64,000 bases of DNA, from NCBI GenBank assembly GCA_029216955.1, contig JANAVB010016199.1:16450134-16514133 (forward strand). Reading direction: 5' to 3'. Of this stretch, positions 38,165 to 50,790 are shown in pieces. Below the pieces are notes generated by a model that searched no databases, was not told the origin of the DNA, and saw only the letters and a list, made by a program, of their open reading frames with translations. Source of the stretch: Iris pallida (lineage: Eukaryota; Streptophyta; Magnoliopsida; Asparagales; Iridaceae). Position numbers and translations under genes: made by a program. Within the stretch, counting starts at the first letter, position 1. Every line of letters starts with the position of its first letter.

Positions 38165-38840
38165 GTAGGTATTGGATTTGTGTCGATTCGTGTCCGTTTG
38201 GTGTCCGTATCGGACACGTATCATGATGTGTGTGTAGGTGTTTGTTAAAATGTCACAAAGAACTTGTTATTCATATTTTTGAAAACTATTTAAACAAAAT
38301 TGTAGATCTATATGTGTTTTGATTTTCGTGTAGACTAAATTGAATTTGGTGTCGTGTTCGTGTCCAAAACGGACACGAACACGCTGTACGACGCACAGTG
38401 CACATCCCCTGCTGCTCGGGGTCGACACAGGACACGACACAGCACCTCTGGACACAAAACTTGGCACACACCTCGGGGTAATCACTGACACTATGCTTCC
38501 AAAATTTGGGAGCATATGATTCACCATGCGAGGAGAAATCACGCGCGCACTGGACACGCACTGTGTGCACGCGCGGGAATCCGCCCTCACTGATACGCAC
38601 GTTCAGTTCGGACACGACACGGCCATGACCCGATTCAGGGTGCTAGACCCCTAGCTCTATCCTAGGCGAACCCACGTGCATGAGCACGAGACACGTGTCG
38701 CTCTGTGTCATGAGCACGAGGCTCCGTCCTCGCCGTACGACACTGCTGTGTCAGTTCAGTATTTTGGGTGTTTTGACTTATTTGGACACATTCGTGTCCC
38801 GTTTTTGGACACGGTACGGCATGGTTGACACGTACACATG
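38165..38840 (+). repeat. GTGTCC/GGACAC-rich block in LTR1
   Basis: Many direct and inverted GTGTCC, CGTGTC and GGACACG words occur, including ACGGACACGAACACG. The matching block in LTR2 is about 45113-45790. LTR3 keeps only the first part before it is interrupted. Confidence 0.6.
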
Positions 38841-41059
38841 TGCTAGATCAATAACCAACCATTTGTTGATCTATTATCAAGTTTTTGATTTATAATCTTG
38901 GTTTTTGAATAGGTATCGGGTGAACTGTTTAAGTATCAGTCTTTATTATGTTTCCAATTTTTTTTATGAAGTTTTAAATGTTAAATCATGGTTAATTAGA
39001 TATTATTTATACACGTATATATTGGGATTTAAGTTGGCTTGCCTGGGATTCATATTTGGTAGTGGTTGATGATGTTTGCTTGATTGGGTTTTCTGATACT
39101 GCCGAGTACATCCATTCGAAATAGGGTTTTTAGTTCTTGTGTTTAAATTGAATGTTTTTAACTGTTTTGTGTTATTTAATTTGTGATGTTGTTCACTTCA
39201 ACACATCTGAAGGTTAACCTACTTCATGGTGGCCTGAGGATTTGGATTTCGATTATGCATGGACTGTTAACTGAGATTCATTCAACTGATACACTGTTCA
39301 CTGCATAACTGAGAACCTGAGAACCATTCATGAAGTTCATGATCACTGAATTGTGTTAACCCCAGGAATGTTTGAGATCACCTTGCTGTCACACACATAT
39401 GTGAAGCCCTATTTACACACACAACTGATATCTAGACTCACATCTGTTACTCCCTCACATTCCTATGTATCTTTCACACACATGTCATTATTTTTCACTC
39501 ACATTGCTATCCACACACACACACACATTTCTGAAATGGAATCACACACACACATATGAATTGCATACATGCCCACACACAAAATCCTGAAAACATGTCA
39601 CTGATTCCAGTTTACCCTTCACACACAAAAACTCTCATAGCACACACACACACACACACATGTGTATCATGACACACACATATGAATTTGATTTCCTTAT
39701 TTTCATCTATCATTTTACTGATTTTAACGATGTTAATGTTAGTTTAGACTTATCCACATGTGTTAGGGTTGAAGTACATGTTCAATTCGATTTGTGTTGA
39801 TGTAATGGGGTTTGAAATGTGAGATTGGTTGCTAAATGCTATGTTCTTGTACTGTCATTAGTTTCAGGAACCTGAAACCTGGGAGACTGATTTCCATTAC
39901 TTGTTTCCCCCTCACTGTTAACACACACACTTTACACACATTGCCACTTGAACATCTCTTTGTACTATCCATGTTGCCCTTGCCAAGGTGCATTAAGTTT
40001 AGTCTCTGTTAAACTTATGGTTCAGTCTACTATTACATGCTAAGTTCAGTCCCATATAGGTTTCATATGAGATATCAGCCTAATCTCCACTTGGATTGGT
40101 CTTCACCTTCACTTAATGTGACTGTCCTGTCCTACATTTCCTTTGGTTAGATTCCCTATTGCAGAAGCATGGCCCCCATTTCATTCATGGCTCTGTCGAC
40201 TATGTTGTGTTCATTCCTACATTAACCTTCAAATGTCCAGAACATACATAGCCCTGCACTCTGCAATAACCATATTATCCACTGCATCATTGAATTTCCA
40301 AGTATCAAAACATGTATGTTAAGCCTGCAAACTTCCCTTCCTCCTTAACCACAGTATCTGCATACATTTAGACATCTCACTGTACAGTGATCATCCACTA
40401 CATTCATGTTACCATCACAGATATCCTACAGTACTGGTACACATGAATCAGAGGCACACACCCTCACCAATCTACACACACACAGATATCACATATACCA
40501 CACCCTCTCACTGTCATTGACACTGATTTTTGCACACTGTTTTGATAAACTGAGAACACAAACGCACACACACATTCATGACAGGTATACACACACACAC
40601 ACACTCGTGCCACACTACTGCTACCATATGACACTCTGTTTCACTCACACACACATGCCTACACCCTCTATGTGACACCATATCACACAAACACTTACAC
40701 ACACATGTATGTGAATCACCTTGACACCCTAAAACTGAGACACACATGCTATACCCAACACTCTATGGTTTCCCTGTCACACACATGGCACACACACACA
40801 CAAGTCTCCTATCTAAACACACATATATGTATTGCACACACACATTGGCCTATTTAAATAGCTCTCTAACTCTCTATGTGTAATGTATATAGATATTTGT
40901 AGAGTATAGATGCATGTTGGTTATAACTTAAATAGTCTCTACTCTAATGTATACAGATGTGTACTTGTAGCCATGCATGTTAAGTATAATACATGTGTAA
41001 TGTAGATGGGTTAGTTTTGTGCCATGTGTAGTGTAAACTCATAACTAGTGTTGATTTCT

Positions 41060-41063
<4 letters not shown>

Positions 41064-41124
<61 letters not shown>
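41064..41124. repeat. (TA)n in LTR1
   Basis: About 30 TA units followed by ATGTTGAATATGCATG. The LTR2 counterpart (48044-48334) is almost five times longer and palindromic. Confidence 0.95.
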
Positions 41125-41126
<2 letters not shown>

Positions 41127-41579
41127 GTTGAATATGCATGAATGTGATGTATCTTGATATGTGACTTGTGTTGGCTTGTATAGCCTTGGATTGGTATGTG
41201 TGGATGCTAGGGTAGACAAGGTTAGGCCTAGTGAGACTTGATTGAGTCTAGGTTGACCAAGTTGACCTAGCTTTGACTAGATAGTTGACTGAAGTTGACC
41301 AGGGTTGACTTTAGTCTAGAATTCACCCAACATCATGTAGACTGCATCATAGTAGCTTACTTTATTACCTGGACATGTTGTGACTTGTACTGTTCTGATT
41401 AGGAGCCAGACACCACTCCTCAGGCAGTATTTTCTTACAGACGTTCAGGATATCAGGCGAGTACATTCTCTGACTGTTTCATACTTGTCTGGATTTACAT
41501 TCTTGCTCTAGATTACTATACTTGATGCTGATACGATTGTTATCACGGATTGGTACTATATGGATCTTCTTTTGAGATG

Positions 41580-41680
41580 TTACCATTGTACAACTATTGT
41601 ATAACATTGTACAACTATTGTATAATATTGTACATCTATTGTATAATATTGCACACTATTGTATAAGATAACATAACTGG
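41580..41680 (+). repeat. ATTGTATAACATTGTACAAC minisatellite
   Basis: Roughly five imperfect units of about 20-22 bp, with a smaller group near 41745-41770. LTR2 has fewer units at 48795-48860. Confidence 0.75.
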
Positions 41681-42513
41681 AGTGGATCCTTGTGTATTGA
41701 TTGGGGAGGGGGAGTAGAATTGGTTATGTAATCAAATCCTATTGTACAATATTGTATAACTATTGTATATGTCTATTGTGCACTCACGTACAATGGAGTT
41801 ACCATTGCATTGTCCTAAACCGTTTACATAACCATATTATACTCTAAATTATATATTACTTACAGTTCTTACTTATCATATATTGATATTTTCTATTATC
41901 AAATCTCTGCTATTTTTCATATACATTCTTCTTTCAGCGTTTTCTGTATCTTACTCTATTGCATGCTTTATATTTCCTAACTTGATATGAACTGCGTGAG
42001 ATATTTTGTGCTCGCTTCCGTCCTGACTGGACCTGTTGAAAATTTTACAGTGAATGATGAGGCTCTGGTGTCTACCCATTATGGTGCAGCTTTAGACAAC
42101 ACTTGTGACTTGGACCCACTTGCAGTAGAGGATCTACCACCAGTGGTTTAGACTGCTAGCTTAGACTCTTACCTTGTCTTCTCATTGATACATTATTGTA
42201 TATACTGGGAGTTTGTTTTATCTAATGTTTCTAGATATGTATCTTTCTTAGACACTTAGACTTTATCTGGATTGTTTTCTCTGTGGATTCATTCTGTTCT
42301 TATCTATCTATCTATCTATCTTTTATCATGCTCTACCTTAGATGTGATTGAGACTGTATTGCTATGTCACCTCCATTCGGAGTGTATATACTGTACAGGT
42401 ACCTTATATATTGTTAGATGAATGACCTACGACAGCGTTCTACTGCCGATACTACGGCGTAGGCTGGACGTACCCACGTCTCGTGCCCTTACTCTAGGGT
42501 GCGGGTCGTAACA

Positions 42514-44173
42514 CATTTTTAGTGGTGGCCCATGCAGGTCGAGTTCGTGTAGTGGTATTCGAACTAGAATATTACTACAGCCTGCAGTAGGATTAGGATA
42601 TAATTTTGAAGGTACTCAATCACACTAGAAAAAACTTTTAATCAGATTCCTTTTATCTAAATTTTGCTGCTTATTGTTTTTCCTTGGATATAAACTATCC
42701 TCCTTTGATTTTTTGCTTCATTCTCAGTAATTGCTTCTTGTTTTGATTTGTCTTCATGATGGTTATGGAGACACGATCTCATCTTTCCGGTTCGGGGGAT
42801 ACTATCGAGAGGCTGGCCACCTCTCGTCCTGTTCATCAGGGCCTCGAGACCGCAGCTCCTGTTGTACCGACTCAGGTTGGCATTTCTGCTACATTGGAGG
42901 TGCACTTCTGCATGTACAAAGATCTTTTTCCGTCATCCCTGATTTCTCTCAGCAGCAGAGGTACATGCAGCAACAGCAGCAGGCCAGAGGAAACCAGCAA
43001 GGACGAGCTTTCGCCAGGACAGTCGAGGATGCACAGGCCATTGGAGATCTTGCTGCAGGATTCTGATCTTTTCGATTCCATTTCCATAATTGCCTCTTAT
43101 AACTATCTTGAGATTCGATTCCATCTGTTCCTTGTTGACTGATCAATTTGTTCCGTTATTCTTGTGTTATGTTTGTTTTTCTTCTGAGAAAATCATATGG
43201 GCTAGGTCACCTCAATCATGGGATCTAGAATCTTCGATAGTCGTGTTAGCTGACATAGTGAGGACATATAGTCAGATTTTGGACGTATTTCTCGGTTGTG
43301 GGAATTTAAGGTTTTCGCCGTCGCATGCGACAATGTAAAAATTTTAAATACCATGAACCTAGAGGTATGTACCTTGGTCAAGGACTCTGTGATTATCGTA
43401 GCCTTGCTCACTAACATGACGAAGACTCTGAACAACATGATTTTGGACAGACACATATTATTATCATACCCTTCTGTTGTTAAAAAAAATTATATTCCAT
43501 CATCAATAACTTAAGAGTAGGGATATTTAGTTTTGTAGAGCTTATTCATATGTAGTTCTTTCATAGTGTAATGATATGATGACTTGTAGAGTGTCCGTAC
43601 CCTAGAGGTGATAGTTAGCATTGGTGTTAGAATAGTAACCCATTGCAGATAATTCTCCTGTTATCTATAATACCAATCAGTTTACATATAGGTTGTTAGT
43701 ATGCCATACAACCTTGATGATTTATTATTGTTTTCCTTTACCCTTCCAGTGAGGCACCCATGACCAGAGCCTGCCCTTGAGTATAGTTGTAGTTTCACCT
43801 AAGACTGAGAGTTCTATATATATAGATAGATTGCAAATGATATACTTAGGATATATGTAATGGGTTGTTGTTCCTGAGCTTATGTATATGTAGTATTTGG
43901 GATTTGTGTGCTTAGATTTTGGGTATCTAGTTATGGGTGACTTGATAGGATTTAGGAAGTTAAGAGTTAGTCTATTATAGAGTATTCTTTTGCTAATTTC
44001 TAGTTGCCAACACTTAGATAGCTAGCATAGGTAAAATCCTAAGAAGTTGACCAATTGTTGACCCAGTGCTTGGATGTGGACAAATTTACTAGTTGATGAC
44101 TAGTGGTTGATCCTTGACTATGTTGACCAAGAAGGAGTACTACCATCTTAAATTTCGATGACAAAATTTTTTT
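42514..44173 (+). mobile_element. internal segment 1 of the array, 1.67 kb
   Basis: It lies between LTR1 and LTR2, opening with CATTTTTAGTGGTGGCCCA and closing with TTAAATTTCGATGACAAAAT before the polypurine tract. Only a gag remnant is recognisable. The whole pol region is missing, as in large retrotransposon derivatives that depend on enzymes from other elements. Confidence 0.8.
42756..43066 (+). pseudogene. gag remnant, copy 1
   Basis: The frame at 42756 gives METRSHLSGSGDTIERLAT and continues to about 42920. A shifted frame then reads PDFSQQQRYMQQQQQARG and GRAFARTVEDAQAIGDL, like the region that follows the zinc knuckle in Tekay-type gag. The capsid core and zinc knuckle are missing, so this is an internal deletion plus a frameshift. 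The copy at 51034 has the same structure, so the deletion predates the array duplication. Confidence 0.55.
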
Positions 44174-44187
44174 AAGGTGGATAGACT
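44174..44187 (+). other. polypurine tract before LTR2
   Basis: AAGGTGGATAGACT immediately precedes the LTR2 start. Confidence 0.75.
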
Positions 44188-44770
44188 TGTAACACCCAGT
44201 TTTCTAAATGAGGGTAATTTTGAAATTTTATAATTTTAATCTTTTATTAATGATATTTAAATCATGATATGATTTTTGGTGATTTTTAATCATTTTAAAA
44301 AAACTATTTAAAATTATGACTTGTGATTGGTGTCTTGCTAGTGTAACCCTAGAGCCTAGCCATGTGATTAGGGTATTTCATTTATCATTTCTAGCTTGAG
44401 GGTATTTTAGTAATTTTTGAAATTTTGGGATTTATTTGGAATTATTTTGTGTTAATTAGAATTATTGGAATTTAGGTGATTTTTAGTATAATTTAATTTA
44501 GTGCTATTCTTGACTTTGACTCAGGGTGACTTAGGAGACTGTCCTAGAAGCTAACCCTAGTCATGACTACTTGGTTAGAGTATGAAATCCTAGTTTGACC
44601 TAAGTTAGTCATGTAGGAATCAAGACTTGAATAGAAGGCTTAGTGATTGGTTAATAGGCTTGATACTTAGAAATTGGTTCAATGACTAGTACAAATAGGT
44701 CCATAGCCTATTAGACTCGACCCTAACCCTAACTATCACTTTATGACTAGCCACCTAGGGCTATTCCTCC

Positions 44771-44778
44771 TATAAATA
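44771..44778 (+). promoter_or_regulatory. TATA box of LTR2
   Basis: TATAAATA at the same offset as in LTR1. Confidence 0.6.
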
Positions 44779-47700
44779 ATCTCTTCATTATTGTTCTTGC
44801 CTCTTTATTGAGATTTCAATATTTTGGAGAATGAGGTAATCTCATTTCTTTCCTAATCCCTAAATTCTTCATTTTAATTCCTTTTCTACTCTAGTCTTTT
44901 GCATTAGTTCCTAATCCAGCTCTATTTCATGTCCATGGAGAGAAATCTCAGGTTTGGACCAATTTGGAGCACTTGGCCATCAAGAAGAAACCCCTTTTTT
45001 GAAGCTTTTTCATGCAAATTGCACATATAAGTAAATCCCTATTCCCTCTACCAAATTTCGTTTTCTTTGTATGGATAGGAAGCCCTAGGTGTCCCCTAGC
45101 CGTAGGTATTGGATTTGTGTCGATTCGTATCCGTTTGGTGTCCGTATCGGACACGTATCATGATGTGTGTGTAGGTGTTTGTTAAAATGTCACAAAGAAC
45201 TTGTTATTCATATTTTTGAAAACTATTTAAACAAAATTGTAGATCTATATATGTGTTTTGATTTTCGTGTAGACTGAATTGAATTTGGTGTCGTGTTCGT
45301 GTCCAAAACGGACACGAACACACTGCACGACGCACAGTACACATCCCCTGCTGCTCGGGGTCGACACAGGATACGACACAGCACCTCTGGACACGAAACT
45401 TGGCACACAACTCGGGGCAATCACTGACACTATGCTCCCAAAATTTAGGAGGATATGATTCACCACACGAGGAGAAATCACGTGCGCACTGGACACGCAC
45501 TGTGTGCACGCGCGGGAATCCGCCCTCACTGATACGCACATTCAGTTAGGACACGACACGGCCATGACCTGATTCAGGGTGCTAGACCCCTAGATCTATC
45601 CTAGGCAAACCCACGTGCATGAGCATGAGACACGTATCGCTCTGTGTCGTTAGCACGAGGCTCCGTCCTCGCCGCACGACACTGTTGTGTCAGTTCAGTA
45701 TTTTGGGTGTTTTGACTTATTTGGACACATTCGTGTCCCGTTTTTGGACAAGGTACGGCATGGTTGACACGTACACATGTGCTAGATCAATAACCAGCCA
45801 TTTGTTGATGTATTATCAAGTTTTTGATTTATAATCTTGGTTTTTGAATAGGTATCGTGTGAACTGTTTAAGTATCAGTCTTGATTATGTTTCCAGTTTT
45901 TTTTATGAAGTTTTAAATGTTAAATCATGGTTAATTAGATATTATTTATACACATATATATTGGGATTTAAGTTGGCTTGCCTGGGATTTATATTTGGTA
46001 GTGGTTGATAATGTTTGGTTGATTGGGTTTTCTGATACTGCCGAGTACATCCATTCGAAATGGGGTTTTTAGTTCTTGTGTTTAAATTGAATGTTTTTAA
46101 CTGTTTTGTGTGATTTAATTTGTGATGTTGTTCACTTCAACACATCTGAAGGTTAACCTACTTCATGGTGGCCTGAGGATTTGGGTTTCGATTATGCATG
46201 GACTGTTAACTGAGATTCATTCAACTGATACACAGTTCACTGCATAACTGAGAACCTGAGAGCCATTCATGAAGTTCATAATCACTGAATTGTGTTAACC
46301 CCAGGAATGTTTGAGATCACCTTGCTGTCACACACATATGTGAAGCCCTATTTACACACACAACTGATATCTAGACTCACATCTGTTACTCCCTCACATT
46401 CCTATGTATCTCTCACACACGTCACTATTTTTCACTTACATTGCTATCCATACACACACACATTTCTGAAATGGAATCACACGCACACATATGAATTGCA
46501 TACATGCCCACACACAAAATCCTGAAAATATGTCACTGATTCCAGTTTACCCTTCACACACAAAAACTCTCATAGCACACACACACATGTGTATCATGAC
46601 ACACACATATGAATTTGATTTCCTGATTTTAATCTGTCATTTTACTGATTTTTAATGATGTTAATGTTAGTTTAGGCTCAACCACATGTGTTAGGGTTGA
46701 AGTACATGTTCAATTCGATTTGTGTTGATGCAATGGGGTTTGAAATGTGAGATTGGTTGCTAACTGCTATGTTCTTGCACTGTCATTAGTTTCAGGAACC
46801 TGAAACCTGAGAGACTGATTTCCATTACTTGTTTCCCCCTCACTGTTAACACACACACTTTACACACATTTCCACTTGAACATCTCTTTGTACTATCCAT
46901 GTTGCCCTTGCCAAGGTGCATTAAGTTCAGTCTCTGTTAAACTTATGGTTCAGTCCACTATTACATGCTAAGTTCAGTCCCATATAGGTTTCATATGAGA
47001 TATCTGCCTAATCTCCACTTGGATTGGTCTTCACCTTTACTTAATGTGACTGTCCTGTCCTACATTTCCTTTGGTTAGATTCCCTATTGCAGAAGCATGG
47101 CCCCCATTTCATTCATGGCTCTGTCCACTATGTTGTGTTCATTCCTACATTAACCTTCAAATGTCCAGGACATACATAGCCCTGCACTCTGCAATAACCA
47201 TATTATCCACTGCATTATTGAATTTCCAAGTATCAAAACATGTATGTTAAGCCTGCAAACTTCCCTTCCTCCTTAACCACAGTATCTGCATACATTTAGA
47301 CAGATCACTATACTGTGATCATCCACTGCATTCATGTTACCATCACAGATATCCTACAGCACTGGTACACATGAATCAGAGGCACACACCCTCACCAATC
47401 TACACACACACAGATATCACATATACCACACCCTCTCACTGTCATTGACACTGATTTTTGTACACTATTTTGATAAACTGAGAACACAAACACACACACA
47501 CATTCATGACAGGTATACACACACACACTCATGCCACACTACTGCTACCACATTACACTCTGTTTCACTCACACACACATGTCTACACCCTCTATGTGAC
47601 ACCATATTACACAAACGCTTACACACACATGTATGTGAATCACCTTGACACCCTAAAACTGAGACACACATGCTATACCCAACACTCTATGGTTTCCCTA

Positions 47701-48043
47701 GCACACACATGGCACACACACACACAAGTCTCCTATCTAAACACACATATATGTATTGCACACACACATTTGCCTATTTAAATAGCTCTCTAACTCTTTA
47801 TGTGTAATGTATATAGATATATGTAGAGAATAGATGCATGTTGGTTATAACTTAAATAGTCTCTACTCTAATGTAAACAGATGTGTACTTGTAGCCATGC
47901 ATGTTAAGTATAATACATGTGTAATGTAGATGGGTTAGCTTTGTGCCGTGTGTAGTGTAAACTCATAACTAGTGTTGATTTCTCTTTTCATGTACACCTC
48001 CATGTTCACACACACACATAGCTTTACATGTTAGTTCCTTTCT

Positions 48044-48337
<294 letters not shown>

Positions 48338-49361
48338 GTTGAATATGCATGAATGTGATATATCTTGATATGTGACTTGTGTTGGCTTGTATAGCCTTGG
48401 ATTGGTATGTGTGGATGCTAGGGTAGACAAGGTTAGGCCTAGTGAGACTTGATTGAGTCTAGGTTGACCAAGTTGACCTAGCTTTGACTAGATAGTTGAC
48501 TGAAGTTGACCAGGGTTGACTTTAGTCTAGAATTGACCTAACATCATGTAGACTGCATCATAGTAGCTTACTTTATTACCTGGACATGTTGTGACTTGTA
48601 CTGTTCTGATTAGGAGCCAGACACCACTCATCAGGCAGTATTTTCTTACAGACGTTCAGGATATCAGGCGAGTACATTCTCTGACCGTTTCATACTTGTC
48701 TGGATTTACATTCTTGCTCTAGATTACTATACTTGATGCTGACACGATTGTTATCATGGATTGGTACTATATGGATCTTCTTTTGAGATGTTACCATTGT
48801 ACAACTATTGTATAACATTGTACATCTATTGAATAACATTGTACACTATTGTATAAGATAACATAACTGAAGTGGATCCTTGTGTATTGATTGGGGAGGG
48901 GGAGTAGAATTGGTTATGTAATCAAATACTATTGTACAACATTGTATAACTATTGTATATGTCTATTGTGCACTCACGTACAATGGAGTTACCATTGTAT
49001 TGTCCTAAACCGTTTACATAACCATATTGTACTCTAAATCACATATTGCTTACAGTTCTTACTTATCATATATAGATATTTCCTATTATCAAATCTCTGC
49101 TATTTTTTATATACATTCTTCTTTCAGCGTTTCATGTATCTTACTCTATTGTATGCTTTATATTTCCTAACTTGATATGAACTGCGTGAGATGTTTTGTG
49201 CTCGCTCCCGTCCTGACTGGACCTGTTAAAAATTTTATAGTAAATGATGAGGCTCTGGTGTCTACCCATTATGGTGCAGCTTTAGACAACACTTGTGACT
49301 TGGACCCACATGCAGTAGAGGATCTACCACCAGTGGTTTAGACTGCTAGCTTAGACTCTTA

Positions 49362-50449
49362 GGCAGTATTTGGTTACGTTTTGTAAACCCTTTTTTTGAG
49401 TTTAAACGTTACTCCCCCCAAAAACAGCGTTTGGTTGTCATTACTTGCAAAAGTCTTCTCCCAAATTTTTTTTCCAGACGAGTGTTTAAACATAGTTTTC
49501 GGGAATGAGCTGAAAGCTGTTTTCCAAACTATTTTTTTCCCACCATTGCGGGTCCCACGTCCCATCCCCACCCCCAAACCCCCGACTTTTTCTCTCTCTC
49601 CTCATTTCCATTCTCATTCCTTATTTTCTTCAGGAGAAAGCTCGAGAACGGAAATGCCCTCGCCATGCCCTCGCCCTCGCCATGCCCTCGCCCGACGCGG
49701 AGGCCCGACGCGGAGGTCCTCGTCCGACGCGCGGCGGCCCTCAGGCGGCGAGCTCCTCCGCGGAGAGGCCGCAAGTTCGTCGTCAATCCGGCTCAGGCGG
49801 CGAGCTCCTCCGCGGCGAGTTCCTCCGTGGCGAGTCAGCGAACTCCGGCTCAGGCGGCGAGCTCCTCCGCGGCGAGTTCCTCCGTGGCGAGTCAGCGAAC
49901 TCCGGCTCAGGCGGCGAGCTCCTCCGCGGCGAGTTCCTCCGTGGCGAGTCAGCGAACTCCGGCGGCGGCGAGCTCCTCCGCGGCGAGTTCCTCCATGGCG
50001 AGTCAGCGAACTCCGGCGGCGGCGAGCTCCTCCGCGGCGAGATCCTCCGTGGCGAGTTCCTCCGCAAGTTCACCGCCATGGGACCGGACGAGGAGTGGTC
50101 ACCGCCATGGAAATTGGAGAAATCTAAAAAAATGTTGTATAAAATTTGTTGTTGTATAAATTTTTTTTTCTAAAAATTGTATAATGCTTCTAGATTGTGT
50201 AAAAGAAAAAATCAACTTTATAAATTTTATTAATTTTTTCCTAAATAGTAATGCTAATCAATATTTATATAATTTTTAAACAATATTTTACCAAACGGAA
50301 TCTTTAACTTTTGTTTCTAGAAATTATTTTTCAGATGAAAGTAACCAAACGCAAACTAAGAATATATATACTCAGAAAACCACTTTATAACATCTTCTCT
50401 AAAAACTGTTTTCAGAACAAAATTTTAGAAAAGCTATCCAAACGGACCC
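49362..50449 (+). mobile_element. PIF/Harbinger-like (Tourist-type) element in LTR2
   Basis: Comparison with LTR1 (GACTCTTACCTTGTC at about 42160) defines the insertion exactly. TTA is duplicated at 49359-49361 and 50450-50452. The ends are GGCAGTATTTGGTTA and the inverse of GGGTCCGTTTGGATA, an imperfect inverted repeat typical of PIF/Harbinger elements. No transposase is encoded. The centre holds a GC-rich minisatellite. A 243-codon frame (49396-50127) spans it but its Arg/Pro-rich repeats are simply the translated minisatellite, and other frames are open too. Confidence 0.85.
49789..50070 (+). repeat. 57/54-bp GC-rich minisatellite
   Basis: About five tandem units of GGCGAGCTCCTCCGCGGCGA followed by GTTCCTCCGTGGCGAGTC; the first three are 57 bp and later ones 54 bp. 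A partial unit occurs at 49744. Confidence 0.9.
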
Positions 50450-50790
50450 TTACCTTGTCTTCTCATTGATACATTATTGTATATACTGGGAGTTTATTTT
50501 ATCTAATGTTTCTGGATATGTATCTATCTTAGACACTTAGATTTTATCTGGATTGTTTTTTCTGTGGATTCATTCTGTTCTTATCAATCTATCTATCTTT
50601 TATCATGCTCTACCTTAGATGTGATTGAGACTGTATTACTATGTCACCTCCATTCAGAGTGTATATACTGTAGAGGTACCTTATATATTGTTAGATGAAT
50701 GACCTAGGACAACGTTCTACCGCCGACACTGCGGCATAGGCTGGACGTACCCACGTCTCGTGCCCTTACTCTAGGGTGCGGGTCGTGACA

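Larger units (their letters stand above)
37252..42513 (+). mobile_element. LTR1 of tandem giant-LTR array (5.26 kb)
   Basis: It starts TGTAACACCCAGTTTTC and ends GCGGGTCGTAACA. It is repeated at 44188-50790 and at 52462 onward with only scattered differences. A TATA box (37833) lies about 580 bp in, so R-U5 would be over 4.6 kb. Inside are a GTGTCC/GGACAC-rich block (38165-38840), long ACACAC-rich stretches (39380-40860), a TA tract (41064-41124) and an ATTGTATAACATTGTACAAC minisatellite (41580-41680). Frames rich in Thr-His come from the ACACAC repeats and are not genes. Confidence 0.88.

Noticed and set aside
39353..40857. Thr-His-rich frames (and their copies near 46292-47781)
   Set aside because: They come from ACACAC-rich LTR sequence and have no domain or conserved start.
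43090..43514. Frames after the gag remnant that might be protease or integrase
   Set aside because: No catalytic motif could be found in either copy (43090-43514 or 51367-51781); left as unassigned internal sequence.
49789..50070. Regularly spaced repeats that might suggest a CRISPR array
   Set aside because: Units are contiguous 57/54-bp repeats with no unique spacers, in a plant transposon.
49396..50127. 243-codon frame with repeated Arg/Pro blocks
   Set aside because: It translates a 57/54-bp minisatellite inside a PIF/Harbinger-like element; alternative frames over the same repeats are also open.
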